A stretch of DNA of 22,960 nt, taken from a virus. The notes under the pieces were generated by a model. It searched no databases. It was given only the letters and a program-made list of their open reading frames with translations, and was not told where the DNA came from. Location of the stretch: IMG/VR virus record IMGVR_UViG_3300045999_007468, positions 1 through 22,960 of that record. One strand, given 5' to 3'. This document shows positions 1 to 7,381 of this stretch, piece after piece (the stretch's first letter is position 1; each line of letters opens with the position of its first letter). Made by a program: the position numbers and the translations under genes.

Positions 1-281
1 TCTTCTTGAAATTGTTTTATTTCATTAGGAGGATCTATTTCAAATAATTTTTTAACTTCTAAACCAGATCCTTTAATTTTATTAGGAACAGCTTTCCATC
101 CTAATTTATAATAATATGGATTTTTTACTCCTTTTTCATTAGTACCTTTTGAAAAAGAATATTTAGTAGCATATTGAGGACCAGTTCCAGAAGACATACT
201 AGCACCTCCGCCTCCTGTTGAAGATGTTTCTTTTAATTTTTTAACAATTTCTTTTACAATATGTTTAATTTTATCAGACAT
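1..281 (-). CDS. Leader-bearing phage protein, C-terminus cut by window edge
   Basis: The frame opens at an ATG at 281 and stays open to base 1, so only about 93 N-terminal residues are visible. The protein begins with a Lys-rich amphipathic helix, MSDKIKHIVKEIVKKLKE, ending in L-K-E at residues 16-18. A glycine-rich stretch (TGGGGASM) and a GTGPQYATKYSF segment follow. I recall similar glycine-rich then QYAT-type starts in environmental T4-like phage proteins of unknown function, but cannot verify this here. The start overlaps the stop of the upstream gene by 8 nt, so the two are probably translationally coupled. It lies two genes after the portal, where T4 has its prohead core genes. The leader matches those of the large operon at the other end of the window. 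Function unknown; a virion or prohead role is inferred. Confidence 0.75.
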   Translation of the reverse strand, partial: MSDKIKHIVKEIVKKLKETSSTGGGGASMSSGTGPQYATKYSFSKGTNEKGVKNPYYYKLGWKAVPNKIKGSGLEVKKLFEIDPPNEIKQFQE

Positions 282-1131
282 TTACTACTTCTAATTCAGT
301 TAATAAATCACAATATTGTAATAAGTTTACTAAATCATCATCTGTAACTTTATAAGTTTTATCTACAGGTTTAATAAGAGATATGACTTCATTAAGTTTA
401 ATTTTTGTTACAGGATCTTTAGTTTCAGAATTTAAATTTTCTAATTCAGATTTAATTTCTTTTAATTTACTGATGTAAAATTCTTTTAAACGAGGAGTAT
501 TATCTATAGAATTTATAAGTTCTTTTAAAATTACTTTCTGGTGGTGATTTAAATCCTCATATTTATTATTAAAGTTTTCTAAAATAATACGATAAGCTAA
601 AATTCTAGTGTCTTTATCAGATTTTTTAAATTCTTCTAAAACTTCATCTTTAATTTTTTCTTCAGAAATAGGAGCTGCTGTTAAATGCTCTAAAATAGTT
701 ATTTTATTATTAATAATGTTTTCAGGACTAATATCAACTGGGGTATTATATATTTCTGTTAATGTATAAAAAGCAGCGTAAACTTTATAGTTAGGTAATT
801 TATGGTTAAAAAACTCATTTAAATCATAATATTTTTGGATTTCAGATATTAGATTATATTTTTGTTTTTTAATGGTTTTCCTATTTAAAGTCTTAGAAGA
901 CTCAAGAAGAGTATCAATAGTTATGTTAGCTTTAGATTCAGTTAAACTAGTTTTTTTTAATAAGGTTTCATACAATCTAAATTCTTTCCCTAATTCTGTT
1001 TTAACAAAATACTTTTTAAGTAAATCTTTAACAGGAGAGTCTTTTCCTTCTAATGTATCAGCCGTAATTTGCCTTACAAGCAATTCAAAAAGGATACCAG
1101 GGTTTTTATACTTCGAATGTTTTATTTTCAT
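274..1131 (-). CDS. Conserved T4-like phage protein downstream of portal (285 aa)
   Basis: This 285-residue soluble protein has no signal peptide or membrane segment. It opens with a basic stretch (MKIKHSKYKNPGILFELLVRQ) and continues as a mostly helical Lys/Glu/Leu-rich chain. I recall proteins with a KHSKYKNxGILFELLVRQ start next to the portal in environmental T4-like phages, but know no established function. Its place directly after the portal gene, where T4 encodes prohead core proteins 67 and 68, suggests a role in head assembly; this is inference from context. A TATAAATA late-promoter candidate lies 14 nt upstream of the ATG. The gene overlaps the next one by 8 nt. It lacks the L-x-E leader of its neighbours, so it need not be a cleaved internal protein. 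Confidence 0.8.
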   Translation of the reverse strand: MKIKHSKYKNPGILFELLVRQITADTLEGKDSPVKDLLKKYFVKTELGKEFRLYETLLKKTSLTESKANITIDTLLESSKTLNRKTIKKQKYNLISEIQKYYDLNEFFNHKLPNYKVYAAFYTLTEIYNTPVDISPENIINNKITILEHLTAAPISEEKIKDEVLEEFKKSDKDTRILAYRIILENFNNKYEDLNHHQKVILKELINSIDNTPRLKEFYISKLKEIKSELENLNSETKDPVTKIKLNEVISLIKPVDKTYKVTDDDLVNLLQYCDLLTELEVVNV

Positions 1132-1145
1132 TCTAAACAGTAATT

Positions 1146-1153
1146 TATTTATA
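1146..1153 (-). promoter_or_regulatory. Candidate T4-type late promoter (TATAAATA)
   Basis: The minus strand reads TATAAATA exactly, within the palindrome TATTTATAAATA, 14 nt upstream of the ATG at 1131. T4 late promoters consist of just this octamer, read by the phage sigma factor gp55. In such AT-rich DNA several chance copies per strand are expected. Support comes from its position in a short intergenic gap before a morphogenesis gene, and from the same arrangement before 6300. Confidence 0.45.
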
Positions 1154-1169
1154 AATATATTAAAATTTG

Positions 1170-3068
1170 TTACTCACGTATTTGATTTTCATCTAATAAT
1201 GATTCTTTTTGTTTGTCTGATTCAAATACTAATTGTTTTCTAGTGATAGGAATTTTTTCTAGCATTTTTGATTGAGCGGGTGATAATATTTTGGTTTCAA
1301 GAGCTAATGGAGATCCGCCTTTATAGTTAGGTTTTATTGAATCAGAAGCATCATTATCTTTCTTCATTCCTAATGACCCTATTCTATCTTTTCCAAAAGC
1401 GCTATCTTGAGTGTTCCTATCTGTGTTTTTTTCTTTAGGTCTTCCTAAAGGATTTGTTTCATCGTATCCAAAAGGAACATCATCTTTATTTCCAAATCTA
1501 TCTCTACCATATAGAGAAGCTAAATCATGTGGTGTACCATACGATTGACCTGTTTCTACTGGGTCGTTTCCTTCAGATTCAATTTGAGTTAATCTAAATT
1601 TGCGTTTAACATCTTCTCTGATTAAGTCTCTATATTCATCGTATTGGTCTTCACTTAAGTGGAAGATATTTTCATATATCCAATCAGAAGGTAAAAGTTT
1701 ATTTTCTAACATTTGATTTGCTAAATCAACTTTTTCTTTCATTAAAGCTATTCTTTCTTGATCATAAATGATTGAAGGAGTAGTTAAAGATAATTCAAAA
1801 TTAGTTAAACTTTCAGCTGTATAACCTTGGGTATATAAATGGACTAAAGCTATTTTATTTAATTCTGAGAGGATGATTCGTTGGATTCTATCAATAGTAC
1901 GAGCAAATCTAATATCTTCGGCTGCTAATGTTGCTTTACCTGTTAAATCTTTCTCATATCCAAGGAATGCTTTTGGAACTTTAAGAGCAGCGAATAATTT
2001 ATCTCTTAAATAAACAACATCTGTAATTCCATCATATTGTAAACCTTGAAGAGTATCAATTTTAGTTGATTGATCATTTCCACGAACAGGAATATAAAAA
2101 TCTTCAAGCAGGTTTTGCATGTTGTATTTTAAATTATATTCACCTGTTTGTTGGTCAATATAAGGAGTACGTTTCATTTTAGAAATTGTTTTCTGCATAA
2201 AATTTTCTATTTCAGCAGGGGCAATATTTCCAACATTAACATAAAATATGCGTTTTTCAGGCGCTCTAACAATACGATGGATTAACATCGCGTCTTCCAT
2301 TAAAGTATATTGTTTAAACAACTTACGAGCAGGTTCTAAATATGATCTACCATAAGGTAAAAAATTAGTATCTGTTAATAAACGGAAATGAGCCATTTCA
2401 TAGTTATCAAAAATAATAGATGTACCTTGTTGTGCTGAGTTAGGTACGTCAAAGTATCCATAACTTGAAGCAGATATTCCATCAGGGTCAAAACGAAATC
2501 TTACAGATGCTGGGTTGTCTCTATCGTATCCTTCTTGTCTTTCGATATGGTATGCTGTGTATGGAATAACATTATACACACCATACTTTTCAGCGATTTC
2601 TAATTTTAGAAAGAAATCACCATACTTACACATATTACGAATCCAAGGCCATAAGTTAAATTCTATGTTTAATACATCATAAAATAAATTATATAGAATT
2701 TTTTGTACATCTTCATCTGAACTACGAATCTGGAGTACTTCTCCCATATCATTCTTTAAAGTACTTTCATCCGCTATAATATCAAGAGCAGAAGCAATAA
2801 TTGCATCTGTATCCATAGCATCATATTCTGTATATAATGTAGGGCGTAATGTTTGGTAGTTAAATGAGTTTTGATACCCATATAATGAAGTAGCTGAGTT
2901 TGTGTAGATTCGATTAAACCTATCTACTAATGAATTAGTTTGGAGTTCACCAGATTGTTGAATTTGGTTAACATCCATTACCTTTAATTGAGTTCCTCCT
3001 TGATTACGGATTACAACATCAGTTGAAAATAATCGTTTTAATCTAGAGAATAAATCTTTATTTGCCAT
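1170..3068 (-). CDS. 20: Portal vertex protein (T4 gp20-like)
   Basis: The 632-residue product has the size and character of T4-like portal proteins. The portal forms the dodecameric ring at the unique head vertex, nucleates prohead assembly and is the channel for DNA packaging by the terminase. Recognisable segments include YDAMDTDAIIASALDIIADE near residues 80-100, WPWIRNMCKYGDFFLKLEI near 140-158, a central RIVRAPEKRIFYVNVGNI segment, and DKLFAALKVPKAFLGYEKD followed by LAAEDIRFARTIDRIQRII, all typical of this family. The C-terminal 130 residues are polar and probably disordered. It follows the terminase gene by 23 nt. The tail sheath and tube genes (18 and 19) that separate terminase and portal in T4 are absent here. 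Start is the ATG at 3068. Confidence 0.95.
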   Translation of the reverse strand: MANKDLFSRLKRLFSTDVVIRNQGGTQLKVMDVNQIQQSGELQTNSLVDRFNRIYTNSATSLYGYQNSFNYQTLRPTLYTEYDAMDTDAIIASALDIIADESTLKNDMGEVLQIRSSDEDVQKILYNLFYDVLNIEFNLWPWIRNMCKYGDFFLKLEIAEKYGVYNVIPYTAYHIERQEGYDRDNPASVRFRFDPDGISASSYGYFDVPNSAQQGTSIIFDNYEMAHFRLLTDTNFLPYGRSYLEPARKLFKQYTLMEDAMLIHRIVRAPEKRIFYVNVGNIAPAEIENFMQKTISKMKRTPYIDQQTGEYNLKYNMQNLLEDFYIPVRGNDQSTKIDTLQGLQYDGITDVVYLRDKLFAALKVPKAFLGYEKDLTGKATLAAEDIRFARTIDRIQRIILSELNKIALVHLYTQGYTAESLTNFELSLTTPSIIYDQERIALMKEKVDLANQMLENKLLPSDWIYENIFHLSEDQYDEYRDLIREDVKRKFRLTQIESEGNDPVETGQSYGTPHDLASLYGRDRFGNKDDVPFGYDETNPLGRPKEKNTDRNTQDSAFGKDRIGSLGMKKDNDASDSIKPNYKGGSPLALETKILSPAQSKMLEKIPITRKQLVFESDKQKESLLDENQIRE

Positions 3069-3091
3069 ATTTTATAATATACTAATAAATA

Positions 3092-4669
3092 TTAAAGAAG
3101 CCAACGAATATCTTCTTCTCCTCCATATGGGTTATCTATCTTCCAAGGGTTATCTTGAAACCCCTGGGCTGAGTATCCTCCTGTAAAACTATGTTTAATA
3201 TTTGACATATTGGAGAGCATACTTTTAGTTAGATCAATCCCATGCTGTTTGAATTTAAATGAAGTATCTCTCATAAATTGACCTATAGCAAAAGATATTA
3301 CTAAATCATCATTATAACCACTTTGAGCTTCAGCTTTACCATTTTTCCAAATAAATACTTTCATTTCTTCGATCAAACGTTTAGACTGTATAGTTACACC
3401 TTTATCGGATAATGCTTCTTGGAATTTACCTATACAAAGTGGTCTAGTTCTAGTATTCATAGTAAAACCAGGTACCATTTTACTTGTATCCATATATTCA
3501 GAAAAATATGAGTCAGCAGTTACTTCACCACTTTTAGGGGAATAATATAGATTTGGATATCCTTTTTCAATAATAGTTTGAATAGTAGCCCACCCTATAT
3601 TAGCATTTTCAACAATCAATAATGCATTATTATATTCTATAGAGATATGGGTAAGTAAATGTCCAAATTCTTTAGTTCCAATTTGCCCTTTATATTCCCC
3701 TACTTGAGTATTAGTCTCTACATCTATTATATGAAACGCGGAATGGTCTTTTCCATCACCTCTAGCAACATCTGCTATAACCATATATGATCGAGAATAA
3801 TCTGCTGGTTCCCATATCCATAAATTTCGGTCAACTCCTCGTCTTTCAAGTGGGTCTTTTATATATGTTTTTTCATAGAATTCTAAAAATTCAGGATAAA
3901 ACACAACATCTCCAGATGTGCTAAAATCACAATCACATTCTTGAGCTGCTAATCTAGGATCACCTAATAATTCATCTTGTCTATTTCTCCATGATTGATC
4001 TCGTTCAGGATGGACCATCCATGGTAAACGAATAGGTAAAAAATCATTTTCTTGATTTTCTGCTCTAACCCATGTTTGATGAAACCAATTACCAGTACCA
4101 TAAGGAGTAGATAAAGCAATACAACCTCCACCAGTTGCTAATGTTTGTTGTGCTGATGCCCATATTTCACCGATGTTCTCAATGAATGCAGCCTCATCTA
4201 TTAATAGGAGAGATACTGCTTCTGATCGACCAGCATCACTTGATGCTGAGGTTGCTTTTATCTGAGACCCGTTATTTAATCGGAGGGTTAATTTATTATT
4301 TTCTTCTGAGGGTGGTTTAAGCCAAGATGGTAAATTTTCATACATGAATTTTACCTTAGTAACCATATTTTTAGCTGTGTCTTGTTTAGTAGCAATACAT
4401 AGTACGTTTTTATCTTGATGAAAAATCATTAACCATAAAGAATACCCTGCACCTAATGTTGAAATTCCTAACTGCCTAGATTTAAGTACTATTGAATATG
4501 GGTTATCTCTCCATAAATGTAATACTTTTTCTTGGAATGGGTATAAATTAAATTGAATTCGTCCACGTTGAGGATGTTGAATGAAACAATATTTACGCAT
4601 AAAATGTGCTGGGTCTTGGGCACATTTAATATATTCTTGGCGAATAATTTGCTTTATATCTTGACTCAT
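3092..4669 (-). CDS. 17: Terminase large subunit, packaging ATPase-nuclease (T4 gp17-like)
   Basis: The 525-residue motor protein pumps DNA into the prohead through the portal and cuts the concatemer. The ATPase domain shows a Walker A variant SRQLGIST (residues 64-71), Walker B LLLIDEA (154-160) and a coupling motif ALSTPYGTGNW (185-195). The RNase H-fold nuclease domain shows candidate metal ligands D300 (VIADVARGDG), E354 (LIVENANIGW) and D454-D455 (GYNDDLVISF). All catalytic motifs are present, so the protein should be active. No small terminase gene is recognised beside it. The gene begins 4 nt after the stop of the spanin-like gene and runs into the portal gene, forming one packaging unit. 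Confidence 0.96.
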   Translation of the reverse strand: MSQDIKQIIRQEYIKCAQDPAHFMRKYCFIQHPQRGRIQFNLYPFQEKVLHLWRDNPYSIVLKSRQLGISTLGAGYSLWLMIFHQDKNVLCIATKQDTAKNMVTKVKFMYENLPSWLKPPSEENNKLTLRLNNGSQIKATSASSDAGRSEAVSLLLIDEAAFIENIGEIWASAQQTLATGGGCIALSTPYGTGNWFHQTWVRAENQENDFLPIRLPWMVHPERDQSWRNRQDELLGDPRLAAQECDCDFSTSGDVVFYPEFLEFYEKTYIKDPLERRGVDRNLWIWEPADYSRSYMVIADVARGDGKDHSAFHIIDVETNTQVGEYKGQIGTKEFGHLLTHISIEYNNALLIVENANIGWATIQTIIEKGYPNLYYSPKSGEVTADSYFSEYMDTSKMVPGFTMNTRTRPLCIGKFQEALSDKGVTIQSKRLIEEMKVFIWKNGKAEAQSGYNDDLVISFAIGQFMRDTSFKFKQHGIDLTKSMLSNMSNIKHSFTGGYSAQGFQDNPWKIDNPYGGEEDIRWLL

Positions 4670-4673
4670 AAAA

Positions 4674-5102
4674 CTATTTAATTGAAAGTACGGTAATTAA
4701 AGCTACTAAAGATCCCAAGAATCCTCCACTTAACCATTTAAGTCCTTTCTTTAAATTATTGTTTTGGTTTGTTAAAGTAGTTACATCTTTTTCAAGACCA
4801 GTAATTATATTAGTTTGTTTTAATTGAATGTTATAATGAGTTTTATTTTGCTCAATACATACACTATCTTTTACTTTATAATCAGATATAATACTATCTT
4901 TTTCAACTATTTTTTCATTTAGTTGAGTAACTAATTTTTGAGTTTTACCTAACTCTTCTATTGCTGCATCTCCTTTAACTATATCAATAGCTATTTTTTG
5001 GGCAGTTTTGTAATCAAAACAAATTTTACTAGTATCTTTCTGAGAAAAAGTCGTTAAGCTGAGAAGGAGTGTAGGTATTAATATCTTTAAGTTTTTTATC
5101 AT
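4674..5102 (-). CDS. Exported coiled-coil protein with C-terminal membrane segment, spanin-like
   Basis: The 142-residue product starts with a signal peptide or membrane anchor (KNLKILIPTLLLSLTTFSQ); the FSQ end resembles Flavobacterial signal-peptidase sites. It then has a FDYKTAQKIAIDIVKGD segment, a long predicted coiled coil (about residues 45-115) and a hydrophobic C-terminal helix (WLSGGFLGSLVALITVLSI). I chose the ATG at 5102. A GTG at 5111 is also in frame but would add three residues before the signal peptide. It overlaps the upstream membrane/coiled-coil gene by 74 nt in another frame, the layout of Rz/Rz1 spanin pairs, which fuse inner and outer membranes at lysis. No lipobox is visible, so it is not a classical Rz1 lipoprotein. 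Lysis role is inferred; no endolysin gene is nearby. Confidence 0.7.
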   Translation of the reverse strand: MIKNLKILIPTLLLSLTTFSQKDTSKICFDYKTAQKIAIDIVKGDAAIEELGKTQKLVTQLNEKIVEKDSIISDYKVKDSVCIEQNKTHYNIQLKQTNIITGLEKDVTTLTNQNNNLKKGLKWLSGGFLGSLVALITVLSIK

Positions 5103-5382
5103 AGCGAACACGTATATCAGTTATTTCTTGGTTTGTTGTATTAATTTCGTTATTTAATGAATCTATTTTAACTTGGTGTTGTAAAATTGAGTTATCTAAT
5201 TCAACTTGTTTCTTTTCTAGATCAATTAAAGTACGATTTAAACTATCTATTTCTTGTTTTTGTTTATCGTATTTTGAAAGATTAACACTTTCAGGACGGA
5301 AAAACATAAAAATTAATAGGAGTAAAATAATCGCACCCATTACTAGGTGCGATACATTTAACTTTATAGTTTTGGTTTTCAT
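5029..5382 (-). CDS. Small membrane-anchored coiled-coil protein, i-spanin-like
   Basis: The 117-residue protein has one N-terminal transmembrane helix (about residues 11-29, MGAIILLLLIFMFF). A heptad-rich Glu/Asp/Lys/Leu coiled coil covers residues 35-95, and the tail ends YTPSQLNDFFSERY. An inner-membrane anchor with a periplasmic coiled coil is the plan of the inner-membrane spanin (Rz type). The 3' end overlaps the next gene by 74 nt in a different frame, supporting a paired function. It begins 3 nt after the stop of the Lys/Glu-rich leader-bearing gene. The fold could also serve another envelope-spanning role; spanin is the best guess from architecture, not from sequence identity. Confidence 0.7.
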   Translation of the reverse strand: MKTKTIKLNVSHLVMGAIILLLLIFMFFRPESVNLSKYDKQKQEIDSLNRTLIDLEKKQVELDNSILQHQVKIDSLNNEINTTNQEITDIRVRYDKKLKDINTYTPSQLNDFFSERY

Positions 5383-5385
5383 AAA

Positions 5386-6300
5386 TTAAAATCCTAATTT
5401 ATCTAATTTTTTATCTATTTCAGCTTTAACTTTATTAACCTTTTTAAGTTCATCCATTAAAGCATCTTTTTCTGATTCTTTAGCTGCTTTTCTTTTATCA
5501 TTTAACTCTTTCATTTTAGCTTCAGCTTGTTTTTTAAGTTTTAAAAGAGCATCTCTATCATCAGATATTTTATCTAATTTAGATGAAGTAGATTTAGGAC
5601 CTTCTTTTTCTTTTTTAGGTTCGTCTTTTTTAGGCTCATCTTTTTTAGTTTCTTTTTCTTTTTTAGAATAAGAAACATCATCAAACCCATCATCTCCTTT
5701 AGTTAAAGTAGCTTTTTTAGGTTCGTCTTTTTCTTTTTTCTTAACTCCCGAATCAGGCAATGCTGTTTTTTCTTTTGGTTCAGATTTTTCACCAGCTGCT
5801 CTACCTCTTTTCTTATCAGATTTACCTAAGAATGGAGTAAAATCAATTAATTCATCACCTGACTTATCTGTAAATGCTTCATCTTCAGGTCGGTTTAAAA
5901 ATTTACGGATTTCTTTATTGTTAAAAGTTGCAGTATCAACACCATACTCTTTACTTAAAGCATTAGTGTCAACTGTACCTTCATCTTCTAGTTTCTTAAG
6001 TAATAAATTAAGTGCTTTACTCTTAGAAACTCCTTCTTCTCTAAATTGATTTAAAGTAGATTTGAAACCTTCCATATCATTTACATCATAAATTGGAGCT
6101 TCATTTAACATATCTTCTTCAAGAGTAGACTCAGCTACACCACTTTTCATCATATCAGCTTTTTTCTTTTGTAAAGCTTTAATTTCTAAATCTGCAGCTT
6201 TTATAGCGGCCATTTTGGCTGCTTTTTCTTCTGCTTCTCCTTCATGAAGGATAGTGCTGATTTCTTCACGTATAATTTCAAGTAATCTAGATTTTTTCAT
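5386..6300 (-). CDS. Leader-bearing Lys/Glu-rich protein, probable internal head or scaffold-type protein
   Basis: The 304-residue product opens with the amphipathic leader MKKSRLLEIIREEISTILHE, ending in L-H-E at residues 18-20. A second L-x-E site, MLNEAPIYD, lies near residues 64-67. The middle (about 150-240) is low-complexity Lys/Asp/Glu/Pro with repeated KKDEPKK units. The last 65 residues form a charged coiled coil. No enzymatic motif is visible. In T4, scaffold and internal head proteins are highly charged, helical and cut by the prohead protease after (L/I)-x-E, so an internal capsid or scaffold role is plausible but inferred. A TATAAATA late-promoter candidate sits 10 nt upstream, consistent with late expression. 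It lies directly before the spanin-like pair and terminase. Confidence 0.8.
   Translation of the reverse strand: MKKSRLLEIIREEISTILHEGEAEEKAAKMAAIKAADLEIKALQKKKADMMKSGVAESTLEEDMLNEAPIYDVNDMEGFKSTLNQFREEGVSKSKALNLLLKKLEDEGTVDTNALSKEYGVDTATFNNKEIRKFLNRPEDEAFTDKSGDELIDFTPFLGKSDKKRGRAAGEKSEPKEKTALPDSGVKKKEKDEPKKATLTKGDDGFDDVSYSKKEKETKKDEPKKDEPKKEKEGPKSTSSKLDKISDDRDALLKLKKQAEAKMKELNDKRKAAKESEKDALMDELKKVNKVKAEIDKKLDKLGF
5611..5732. repeat. Imperfect internal repeats encoding KKDEPKK-type units
   Basis: A 20-nt sequence, ttttttaggttcgtcttttt, occurs identically at 5611-5630 and 5713-5732, with degenerate copies between. It encodes the Lys/Asp/Glu/Pro repeat of the overlapping gene and is best explained as local slippage in a low-complexity linker. 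Confidence 0.6.
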
Positions 6301-6310
6301 TATTTAAGTT

Positions 6311-6318
6311 TATTTATA
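6311..6318 (-). promoter_or_regulatory. Candidate T4-type late promoter (TATAAATA)
   Basis: The minus strand reads TATAAATA within TATTTATAAATA, 10 nt before the ATG at 6300 and just after the upstream stop codon. The same AATATTTATAAA core recurs in the gap at 1146, and with one change (TATAAACA) at 7853-7860 before 7844. Position and recurrence support a late promoter; base composition keeps confidence moderate. Confidence 0.45.
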
Positions 6319-6322
6319 AATA

Positions 6323-6853
6323 TTAGAAACTTAATGTCTGTTTAATCTGTTGTATTCTTTCCTCAGTAGTACCTGATATTTTGTAAAGTCTTCTAAGTTT
6401 ATGTGGGTATTTATCAAATAGTCTATTAATGTTTTTATCAATTTCTATTCTATATCCTGGGTCAATTGTTCTAACTCCATTATCTTCTATTTCTATACCT
6501 TCAGGTGAAACATAGAATATATAATCATATTCTCTGATTAAGTTAAGAGCCAATTTTTCAAATTGATCAGATATCATATATGGGATTGATTTAGCAGCTC
6601 GAGTAAATGCCATAACATCAATTATAGTACGATCAGTTATAATATTTTCAACCATTAATTCACTGGCACGTTCAGCTAAAAATACTATTTGGCCCTTAAT
6701 AGTAGAATCAGTATTTAATGGGATACCTAAATCACGTAAATACTTTGAACGTTCAGTTGCAAATGTATAATCTTTAAATTCAGGTAATTCTTTTAAAGCG
6801 TTAACTAATGTAGTTTTACCTACAGACATTGTTCCACAAAATCCAATTTTCAT
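6323..6853 (-). CDS. P-loop nucleotide kinase/ATPase (AAA_28 / NadR-like)
   Basis: The 176-residue protein is a compact P-loop NTPase. Walker A is GTMSVGKTT (residues 7-15). An acidic/basic motif IITDRTIIDVMAF (71-83) contains D74-R75 and D79, as in NadR-like and deoxynucleoside-kinase-like families. A short strand DYIFYVSPEG (110-119) carries the substrate or base pocket, followed by an Arg/Lys-rich C-terminal helix as lid. Length and order fit the AAA_28 family, which includes NMN/nicotinamide-riboside kinase domains and phage members of unknown substrate. Phosphorylation of a small nucleoside-like substrate is likely; which one cannot be read from the sequence. It starts 3 nt after the small HxxxGPA-repeat gene, so the two share the promoter at 7113. 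Confidence 0.8.
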   Translation of the reverse strand: MKIGFCGTMSVGKTTLVNALKELPEFKDYTFATERSKYLRDLGIPLNTDSTIKGQIVFLAERASELMVENIITDRTIIDVMAFTRAAKSIPYMISDQFEKLALNLIREYDYIFYVSPEGIEIEDNGVRTIDPGYRIEIDKNINRLFDKYPHKLRRLYKISGTTEERIQQIKQTLSF

Positions 6854-6856
6854 AAT

Positions 6857-7090
6857 TTAAAATCTAGCTTTAGCACCTCCTGATTTATACCAAGGCAACC
6901 CATCACCACCTTTTTTAGCGGCTTTCCATTCAGACTCAGTATGCTTAATTCCGTTAATATAATATTCTCTTTGTTTCATATTACCTTCAGGAATATAAGC
7001 TGGTCCTTCTAGGTTATGCATTTTACCATCTAGGTAATAAACGATAGTTCCATCAGGGGAAACTAATTTTTTGGTTTGAGTATTTGACAT
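6857..7090 (-). CDS. Small MORN-like / HxxxGPA repeat protein (77 aa)
   Basis: The 77-residue product contains a repeat of the kind DGTIVYYLDGKMHNLEGPA followed by REYYINGIKHTESEW. This matches the short beta-hairpin repeat (nG..hr.dGPA....G...yy.nG..h.e..w) common in T4-like and jumbo phage proteins and related to MORN-type repeats. Here there are only about one and a half repeats, then a basic Gly/Lys tail. Function is unknown. It is the first gene after a host-type promoter (TTG at 7141-7143, TATATTCA at 7113-7120) and has the AAAATAAAAAGTT leader shared by the first genes of the other units. It probably forms a two-gene unit with the P-loop kinase. Confidence 0.75.
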   Translation of the reverse strand: MSNTQTKKLVSPDGTIVYYLDGKMHNLEGPAYIPEGNMKQREYYINGIKHTESEWKAAKKGGDGLPWYKSGGAKARF

Positions 7091-7104
7091 AACTTTTTAT
7101 TTTT

Positions 7105-7128
7105 AATTTACTTGAATATAAGTAAATT
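7105..7128. promoter_or_regulatory. Palindrome over the -7 box, possible operator or weak terminator
   Basis: On the minus strand, AATTTACTT and AAGTAAATT are perfect 9-bp inverted arms around ATATTC. The centre is the -7 box TATATTCA of the promoter for 7090. It may bind a repressor, or act as a weak hairpin for the upstream unit, which otherwise has no visible terminator. Confidence 0.4.
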
Positions 7129-7143
7129 TTTCTTAAAAAACAA
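7113..7143 (-). promoter_or_regulatory. Bacteroidota-type promoter for 7090
   Basis: The minus strand has TTTG ending with TTG at 7141-7143, a 20-nt spacer, and TATATTCA at 7113-7120, followed by an A-rich leader (AAAATAAAAAGTTATG). The Bacteroidota consensus is TTTG about 20 nt before TAnnTTTG. The spacer length is identical in all four promoters of this type in the window. Confidence 0.65.
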
Positions 7144-7144
7144 A

Positions 7145-7381
7145 CTATTGAATTTCATTTATATATTCTAAAAACTCAAGAACAGATTGTTTATGTTGAA
7201 AAGAATTTTTAGCAGTTTCTTTTAACATACTGTCTACATCATGTTCTCCTTCTTCTAATGTAGAAGCAATAGGTTTTAAAATAGATTCTACTATTTCATA
7301 CTCCCCATCTTCACCATAATCATGAACATCATTTAGATAAAGATTAATATATTCTGTTAATTTATCCTTTGATACTTTCAT
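7145..7381 (-). CDS. Small acidic protein of unknown function (78 aa)
   Basis: This 78-residue, strongly acidic, probably all-helical protein has the segments YINLYLNDVHDYGEDGEYEIVES and LEFLEYINEIQ (C-terminus). I recognise no domain. Its start overlaps the 3' end of the DUF6884-like gene by 20 nt in another frame, so it is the last gene of that unit and probably translationally coupled. Acidic small phage proteins are often inhibitors of host nucleic-acid-binding proteins, but nothing specific supports this here. Confidence 0.6.
   Translation of the reverse strand: MKVSKDKLTEYINLYLNDVHDYGEDGEYEIVESILKPIASTLEEGEHDVDSMLKETAKNSFQHKQSVLEFLEYINEIQ

Noticed and set aside
872-1243. Open frames on the plus strand, for example here and at 9497-9727, 18509-18784 and 19444-19677
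   Set aside because: They lie antisense to well-supported minus-strand genes, have no recognisable domains and no promoter, and read as shadows of those genes.
5611-5732. Repeats here as a CRISPR-like or regulatory array
   Set aside because: They are in-frame, imperfect, and encode a KKDEPKK low-complexity linker, which explains them fully.
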